This document shows, piece after piece, positions 59,104 to 64,000 of a stretch of DNA of 64,000 bases. Position 1 is the first letter of the stretch. Every line of letters starts with the position of its first letter. The stretch comes from Dechloromonas aromatica (nom. nud.) (GTDB lineage: Bacteria > Pseudomonadota > Gammaproteobacteria > Burkholderiales > Rhodocyclaceae). The stretch spans positions 54,410-118,409 of the forward strand of contig JAFIHA010000045.1 in NCBI GenBank assembly GCA_017848965.1, written 5' to 3'. The notes below the pieces were generated by a model. The model was not told the DNA's origin. It saw only the letters and a program-made list of their open reading frames with translations, and searched no databases. Made by a program: the position numbers and the translations under genes.

Positions 59104-60744
59104 ATGAAACTTCATGTGCACTTTGTCGTGGGCGCCTGCCTGTCGTTCTGCGCACTTTTCGCGCACGGCACTCAGGAACCCGCACCGCCAGCCGCTGCCG
59201 TCAAGCAGCCATCCACGTCAACCACCGACCACAGCAAGCTCGAAGCCCTCAAGGGCCCCTTCACTTCCGGACCGGAAGTGACCAAGGCTTGCCTGAGCTG
59301 CCACAACACGGCGGGACACCAGGTCATGAACAGCATCCACTGGACCTGGGAAGCAAAAAGCAAGACCACCGGCAAGACCCTCGGCAAAAAATGGGCGGCC
59401 AACAATTTCTGCGGCTCGCCGATCTCCAACGAACCACGCTGCACGAGCTGTCATGCCGGCTATGGCTGGAGCGGCAAGGACTTCGACTTCACCAAACAGG
59501 AAAACGTCGACTGTCTGGCCTGTCACGACAATACCGGCACCTACAAGAAGTTCAGCACAGACGCCGGTCATCCGCTGTACGCCGACCGCGAATTCGAACC
59601 GATGGAAGGCCCGCCAGGCAAGAAACCCTTCAAGGCCCCCGACCTGACCAAAATCGCCCAGCACGTCGGCAAGCCTGGCCGTAGCAACTGCGGCAATTGC
59701 CATTTCAATGGCGGTGGCGGCGATGCGGTGAAGCACGGCGACCTTGACTCCTCGCTGAAGAATCCGCCGCGCGAACTCGACGTGCACATGGCCAAGGACG
59801 GGGCCAACCTGGTCTGCGCCGACTGCCACACCTTCAACGCCCACCAGCCGTCGGGCAGCCGCTACGCGGTCAACCCGAAGGACACCCACGGTTTCGATCT
59901 GCCCAAGGACGACCACAATCGCGCCACCTGCGAATCCTGTCACAGCCAGACGCCACACAAGCAGGCCAAGATCAACAACCACGCCAAAAAGGTGGCCTGT
60001 CAGACCTGCCACATCCCGGAATTCGCCCGTGGCGGCATTGCCACCAAGATGTTATGGGACTGGTCAACCGCCGGCAAGATGGGCCCGGACGGCAAGCCCC
60101 TGTTCATCAAGGACGATCACGGCCATCTGAAATACTCGGCGGCCAAGGGTGACTTCAAGTACGGCGAGAATGTCCGCCCCGAGTACAAGTGGTACAACGG
60201 TACCGTTGAACAGGTTTCGATTGTCGATAAGCTGGACCAGTACATCGACAAGGACGGCGTCCTCGAACTGAACCGCATCCAGGGTTCGGCCAGCGACGAG
60301 AATGCCCGCATCTGGCCGTTCAAGGTGATGCACGGCAAGCAGGCCTACGACCCAGTCAACAACACTCTTGTGGTCAACCATGTGTTCGGCGACGACGACA
60401 CCGCCTTGTGGAAGAACTATGACTTCGCGAAGTCGATCAAGGCCGGGATGGACTACGCCGGCCTGCCCTACAGCGGCAAGTTCGACTTCATCGAGACGCG
60501 GATGAACTGGTTCATCACCCACATGGTTGCGCCCAAGGAAAAGGCCGTGCCCTGTGCCGAATGCCATACCCGCGCCGCCGACGGCCGTCTGGCTTCGATC
60601 ACCGGCGTCTATCTGCCCGGCCGCGATCACAATCCCCTGGTCGACCTGTTCGGCGGGCTGGCGATCGCCGGCGCCATCGGCGGCGGCCTGATCCATGGCC
60701 TGGTCCGCATCGTCACCCGTCGCCGCAAGGAGCAAAATCAATGA
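59104..60744 (+). CDS. Octaheme c-type cytochrome, tetrathionate-reductase family
   Basis: A 546-residue exported protein with a signal peptide and eight CXXCH heme sites (CLSCH, CTSCH, CLACH, CGNCH, CADCH, CESCH, CQTCH, CAECH). Number, spacing and length fit the octaheme tetrathionate reductase (OTR) family, whose Shewanella member reduces tetrathionate, nitrite and hydroxylamine in vitro. The C-terminus adds a hydrophobic segment (LFGGLAIAGAIGGGLIHGLV) and basic tail, so the protein is likely anchored to the inner membrane facing the periplasm. The cytochrome b subunit gene overlaps its stop by 4 bases. Actual substrate is not known. Confidence 0.88.
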   Translation: MKLHVHFVVGACLSFCALFAHGTQEPAPPAAAVKQPSTSTTDHSKLEALKGPFTSGPEVTKACLSCHNTAGHQVMNSIHWTWEAKSKTTGKTLGKKWAANNFCGSPISNEPRCTSCHAGYGWSGKDFDFTKQENVDCLACHDNTGTYKKFSTDAGHPLYADREFEPMEGPPGKKPFKAPDLTKIAQHVGKPGRSNCGNCHFNGGGGDAVKHGDLDSSLKNPPRELDVHMAKDGANLVCADCHTFNAHQPSGSRYAVNPKDTHGFDLPKDDHNRATCESCHSQTPHKQAKINNHAKKVACQTCHIPEFARGGIATKMLWDWSTAGKMGPDGKPLFIKDDHGHLKYSAAKGDFKYGENVRPEYKWYNGTVEQVSIVDKLDQYIDKDGVLELNRIQGSASDENARIWPFKVMHGKQAYDPVNNTLVVNHVFGDDDTALWKNYDFAKSIKAGMDYAGLPYSGKFDFIETRMNWFITHMVAPKEKAVPCAECHTRAADGRLASITGVYLPGRDHNPLVDLFGGLAIAGAIGGGLIHGLVRIVTRRRKEQNQ

Positions 60745-61361
60745 GCGCAGAACGCATCTACATCTACAAGCGCTACGAGCGCTTCTGGCACTGGTCGCAG
60801 GCCCTGCTGATCATCGGCATGATGATCACCGGCTTCGAGGTGCATGGCACCTACACCTTGCTCGGCTTCCAGAAGGCAGTCCAACTGCACACGCTGGCGG
60901 CGTGGACGCTGCTCACGCTATGGGCGTTCACGATCTTCTGGCAATTCACCACCGGCGAGTGGCGGCAGTACCTGCCGTCGCTGAAGAACGTGCTGGCAAT
61001 GGTCAATTACTACCTGATCGGCATCTTCCGCGATGCGCCGCACCCCTTCCGCAAGACCGTGGTACAGAAACACAATCCGCTGCAGCGCCTGGCCTACCTC
61101 GCATTGCTCGCGGTGATCTCGCCGCTGATCTGGATTTCCGGGCTGTTCTACCTGTTCTATGGCAACTGGCAGCAACTCGGCATCGACCGTTACCTGACGC
61201 TGGAATGGGTGGCCGTCGCCCACACCCTGGGCGCCTTCCTGATCACCGCCTTCTTCTTCATCCACGTCTATCTGACGACCACCGGCCACACCGTCTTCGC
61301 CCACATCAAGGCGATGGTCACCGGCTGGGAAGAGGTCGACGAGCACCACAAGGCGCACTGA
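60741..61361 (+). CDS. Cytochrome b561/di-heme b subunit paired with the octaheme cytochrome
   Basis: A 206-residue protein with four membrane helices and conserved histidines in RFWHWSQALLIIGMMITG, LHTLAAWTLL and FFFIHVYLTTTGHTV, typical of the Ni/Fe-hydrogenase/formate-dehydrogenase b-type family. It would pass electrons from the quinol pool to the periplasmic octaheme partner. The start overlaps the partner stop (ATGA), after AAGGAG in the partner's last codons. A terminator follows. Confidence 0.88.
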   Translation: MSAERIYIYKRYERFWHWSQALLIIGMMITGFEVHGTYTLLGFQKAVQLHTLAAWTLLTLWAFTIFWQFTTGEWRQYLPSLKNVLAMVNYYLIGIFRDAPHPFRKTVVQKHNPLQRLAYLALLAVISPLIWISGLFYLFYGNWQQLGIDRYLTLEWVAVAHTLGAFLITAFFFIHVYLTTTGHTVFAHIKAMVTGWEEVDEHHKAH

Positions 61362-61386
61362 GCGAAACGATTTACCTTGCGTGTTT

Positions 61387-61415
61387 ATGGCGGGGATATT
61401 CCCCGCCATTTTTTT
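61387..61415 (+). terminator. Terminator after the octaheme/b561 operon
   Basis: ATGGCGGGG-ATAT-TCCCCGCCAT is followed by a run of T, 25 bases after the b561 stop. Confidence 0.9.
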
Positions 61416-61436
61416 GTCCCGCAGCCGGGCAGCGCC

Positions 61437-61907
61437 CTACTTCAACGCATCCTGCAGACTCTTCGCGTCGCAGGCATGGCTGGCCTCGCCGAGCTTTCCT
61501 GCTGTCACCGGCAGCAGCGTGACGCAGTTCTCGCGCGCCGGAAGCATCGCCAGATCGCCGGCTTCGCGCCCGAGAACGATGGCGTAGGGCTTGTCACGCA
61601 GCTTCGGCAAGGCGAACATGCGCGTCACCAGACTTGGCATCTTGTGGATGTCGGCCAGATAGACGCGCTTCGTCCGTGGCAGCCAGTCGGCCGGCTGCTG
61701 GTCGAGCCAGTCGGTGACCAGCGCCGACCCTGCCTTGTCGGCAGCGAAGATGATCTGCTGCAGATCGCCGGGAATGCTGGCCGGCTTGTCGTGCTGATCC
61801 TTGAGTTGCAGGCGGGGCATGGGATCGCCGGCGCGCAAGACGGGAACTTGCGCCAGCGCGGGCAAGGTGAGGCAGGCCAGACTGAGGGAAAGCAGGGTTT
61901 TCTTCAT
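61437..61907 (-). CDS. Secreted thioredoxin-fold-like protein of unknown function
   Basis: A 156-residue protein with a signal peptide (SLSLACLTLPALAQ). The mature N-terminus AGDPMPRLQLKDQHDKP resembles the peroxiredoxin/thioredoxin-like start, but there is no CXXC pair; the cysteines present are not arranged as a redox site. It may be a YtfJ-like periplasmic protein. Start taken at 61907 for the signal peptide. It is downstream of ahpF on the same strand with a gap of about 75 bases. Confidence 0.6.
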   Translation of the reverse strand: MKKTLLSLSLACLTLPALAQVPVLRAGDPMPRLQLKDQHDKPASIPGDLQQIIFAADKAGSALVTDWLDQQPADWLPRTKRVYLADIHKMPSLVTRMFALPKLRDKPYAIVLGREAGDLAMLPARENCVTLLPVTAGKLGEASHACDAKSLQDALK

Positions 61908-61984
61908 GGAAGCACCGTCAGGAGTAAAAAAAACCAATGCCCCTGCGTCGCTGACGCAGGGGCCGTGAATCGGCAGCCGGCAAA

Positions 61985-63541
61985 TCAGCTACCGCTGCGG
62001 ATCAGGTGATCGAAGGCTGACAACGATGCCGTCGCCCCCGCCCCCATGGCGATGATGATCTGCTTGTAGGGCACCGTCGTGCAATCGCCGGCGGCAAAGA
62101 CGCCGGGCACGCTGGTCTGCCCCTTGGCGTCGATCTCGATTTCGCCGAAACGGCTCAGGTCAACCGTCCCCTTCAACCAGTCGGTCGCCGGCAACAGGCC
62201 GATCTGGACGAAGATGCCCTCCAGCTCGACGTGCTTCTCCTCGCCCGAAACGCGGTCCTTGTAGGTGATGCCGTTGACCTTCTGGCCGTCGCCGGTGACT
62301 TCGGTGGTCTGTGCCGACTTGATCACGGTGACGTTGGGCAGGCTATAGAGCTTCTTCTGCAGCACGGCGTCGGCACGCAGCGTGTCGGCGAATTCGAGCA
62401 AGGTGACGTGGGCGACGATGCCGGCCAGGTCGATGGCCGCTTCAACGCCCGAGTTGCCGCCGCCGATCACGGCGACGCGCTTGCCCTTGAACAGCGGGCC
62501 GTCGCAGTGCGGGCAGAAGCAGACGCCCTTGGCCTTGTATTCCTTCTCGCCGGGCACGTTCATCTCGCGCCAGCGGGCGCCGGTGGCGATGATCACCGAC
62601 TTCGACTTGAGCGCCGCGCCGTTTTCCAGTTGCACCTCGACCAGACCGCCCTCCTCGGCCGCCGGCACCAGCTTCGCCGCGCGCTGCAGGTTCATGATAT
62701 CGACGTCGTAGGCCTTGACGTGTTCTTCCAGCGCCATGGCGAGCTTCGGCCCTTCGGTTTCCTTGACCGAGATGAAGTTCTCGATGCCCAGCGTATCCAT
62801 CACCTGACCGCCGAAGCGCTCGGCGACGACACCGGTGCGAATGCCTTTGCGTGCGGCGTAGATCGCCGCCGCCGCCCCAGCCGGCCCGCCGCCGACGACG
62901 AGCACGTCGAACGCTGCCTTGGCGGCGATTTCCTCCGCTGCGCGGGCTGCCGCACCGGTATCGACCTTGGCCAGGATCTCCTCGATCGTCATCCGACCCT
63001 GGCCGAATTCGGCGCCGTCCAGGAAGACGGTCGGCACTGCCATGATCTGCCGCGCCTCGACCACGCCCTGAAACAGCGCACCGTCGATCATCGTGCTGGT
63101 CACGTTGGGGTTGAGTGCCGCCATCAGGTTGAGCGCCTGGACGACGTCCGGGCAGTTGTGACAGGACAGCGAGATGAAAGTCTCGAAATCGAAATGGCCG
63201 GACAGACCCTTGATCTGGTCGATCACCGCCTGGTCGACCTTGGGCGGGTAGCCGCCGACCTGGAGCAGGGCCAGTACCAGCGAGGTGAATTCATGGCCCA
63301 TCGGCAGCCCGGCAAAACGGACGCGGGCGGTTTCGCCGGGAACGGCGACGCCGAAGGACGGGATGCGGGCATGCGCTTCCTCGCGCAGGCTGACCTTGGC
63401 CGAACAGTCGAGAATGTCGTTGAGCAAGGCGCGCATTTCCTGCGACTTGGCGTCGTCGCCCAAAGCGGCAACGATTTCGATCGGCCGCTGCAAGCGTTCG
63501 AGATAAGCCTTGAGTTGTTCCTTGATGGCGCTGTCGAGCAT
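61985..63541 (-). CDS. ahpF: Alkyl hydroperoxide reductase subunit F
   Basis: A 518-residue flavoprotein disulfide reductase that uses NAD(P)H to reduce AhpC. An N-terminal double thioredoxin-fold domain has [14 protein letters not shown] with its redox CXXC, then FAD-binding [19 protein letters not shown], the active CPHCDGPLF pair and the NADH-binding [17 protein letters not shown]. The ATG at 63541 has GGGAGA upstream. ahpC is just upstream on the same strand. Confidence 0.96.
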   Translation of the reverse strand: MLDSAIKEQLKAYLERLQRPIEIVAALGDDAKSQEMRALLNDILDCSAKVSLREEAHARIPSFGVAVPGETARVRFAGLPMGHEFTSLVLALLQVGGYPPKVDQAVIDQIKGLSGHFDFETFISLSCHNCPDVVQALNLMAALNPNVTSTMIDGALFQGVVEARQIMAVPTVFLDGAEFGQGRMTIEEILAKVDTGAAARAAEEIAAKAAFDVLVVGGGPAGAAAAIYAARKGIRTGVVAERFGGQVMDTLGIENFISVKETEGPKLAMALEEHVKAYDVDIMNLQRAAKLVPAAEEGGLVEVQLENGAALKSKSVIIATGARWREMNVPGEKEYKAKGVCFCPHCDGPLFKGKRVAVIGGGNSGVEAAIDLAGIVAHVTLLEFADTLRADAVLQKKLYSLPNVTVIKSAQTTEVTGDGQKVNGITYKDRVSGEEKHVELEGIFVQIGLLPATDWLKGTVDLSRFGEIEIDAKGQTSVPGVFAAGDCTTVPYKQIIIAMGAGATASLSAFDHLIRSGS

Positions 63542-63648
63542 GGTTTTCTCCCTGTTTGCGATGTTGGATTGCACTGGAATGCCGCGCCCACCGCGGCAGT
63601 CCGCTGCAATCCGCCGGGCGGACGGCCCGGCGGTGAGGGTTCGCTTGC

Positions 63649-64000
63649 TTAGATCTTGCCGACCAGGTCGAGCGACGGCTTCAGGGTTTCGGCGCCTTCC
63701 TGCCACTTGGCCGGGCAGACTTCGCCCGGGTGCGAGGCGACGTACTGGGCGGCCTTGACCTTGCGCAGCAGTTCAGAGGCATCACGGCCGATGCCCAGGT
63801 CGTGGATTTCGGCGACCTTGATCTCGCCTTCCGGATTGACGACGAAGGTGCCGCGCAGTGCCAGACCTTCCGATTCGATCATCACGTCGAAGTTGCGGGT
63901 GACGGTGCCGGTCGGGTCGCCGAGCATGACGTACTTGATCTTCCTGATCGTGTCGGAAGCGTCGGCCCAGGCCTTATGCGTGAAGTGGGTGTCGGTCGAC
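63649..64000 (-). CDS. ahpC: Alkyl hydroperoxide reductase subunit C, C-terminal part
   Basis: The 3' part of a 2-Cys peroxiredoxin; the 5' end is beyond the right edge. About 116 codons are visible. The stretch [15 protein letters not shown], then [16 protein letters not shown] and the resolving-cysteine region [10 protein letters not shown] identify AhpC. It reduces hydrogen peroxide and organic peroxides and is recycled by AhpF, encoded 107 bases downstream. The peroxidatic Cys is outside the window. Confidence 0.94.
   Translation of the reverse strand, partial: STDTHFTHKAWADASDTIRKIKYVMLGDPTGTVTRNFDVMIESEGLALRGTFVVNPEGEIKVAEIHDLGIGRDASELLRKVKAAQYVASHPGEVCPAKWQEGAETLKPSLDLVGKI

Overview
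The window is a gene-dense, GC-rich chromosomal segment of a betaproteobacterium. Gene content and order point to Rhodocyclales (Dechloromonas/Azonexus/Azospira-like). The pointers are rimP-nusA, scpAB, thrS-infC-rpmI-rplT-pheST-ihfA-merR, surE-pcm-nlpD-rpoS, an H-NS-family protein with a GRGRKPKW-type C-terminus, small DUF3460/DUF3567-type proteins, a Na+-NQR operon with nqrM, hpnCDE and pqqABCDE. The taxon is inferred from this content; there is no rRNA gene. I see no insertion sequence, prophage, integrase or CRISPR array, so this looks like core chromosome with a few accessory operons.

Layout. 1-6.4 kb (minus strand): the start of nusA, rimP with its promoter and leader hairpins, then rluB, scpB, scpA, trpS, an M50 protease, a YciO/Sua5-type protein and a PHP phosphoesterase. 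6.5-11.2 kb (plus): promoter, tandem glycine riboswitch with terminator, then gcvT-gcvH-gcvP for glycine cleavage. 11.2-13.0 kb (minus): a CsgG / DUF4810 / DUF799 lipoprotein operon. 13.2-16.9 kb: poorly characterised genes, including a lipoprotein / small protein / alpha-beta hydrolase operon. 16.9-24.3 kb (minus): nqrABCDEF-nqrM followed by a CBS-domain protein and an arginase-family enzyme. 24.5-26.9 kb: tRNA-Ser(GCU), lysC and a histone-deacetylase-family amidohydrolase.

27.0-31.9 kb (plus): MoxR ATPase, DUF58 protein, TgpA-type transglutaminase and a lytic transglycosylase with a TTG start, all tightly coupled. 31.9-35.4 kb (minus): hns-like, surE, pcm, nlpD, rpoS, every junction overlapping. 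35.7-43.4 kb (minus): tRNA-Pro(GGG), the merR/ihfA/pheT/pheS/rplT/rpmI/infC/thrS translation cluster (infC starts at AUC), and tRNA-Val(GAC). 43.5-45.9 kb: slyX, a DHH phosphoesterase, a bestrophin-like channel and tRNA-Leu(UAG).

45.9-48.8 kb (plus): hpnC-hpnD-hpnE, which makes squalene. 48.8-49.8 kb: proline iminopeptidase. 50.0-53.3 kb (plus): pqqA-B-C-D-E. 53.3-55.5 kb: divergent YbbA-type ABC ATPase and tesA sharing a CATG start, then a methyltransferase and an OsmC protein. 55.6-58.3 kb: a Pat/YfiQ-type acyl-CoA synthetase-acetyltransferase. 58.4-58.9 kb: two tiny conserved proteins. 59.0-61.4 kb (plus): an octaheme cytochrome c of the tetrathionate-reductase family plus a cytochrome b561-type subunit. 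61.4-64.0 kb (minus): a secreted protein of unknown function, ahpF and the 3' part of ahpC.

I found no clear previously undescribed system. The most interesting uncharacterised material is the lipoprotein/hydrolase operon (14.58-16.89 kb), the CsgG-DUF4810-DUF799 set, the membrane-anchored octaheme/b561 pair, and several regulatory arrangements (rimP leader, glycine switch, AUC start of infC, the H-NS-like gene heading the rpoS operon).
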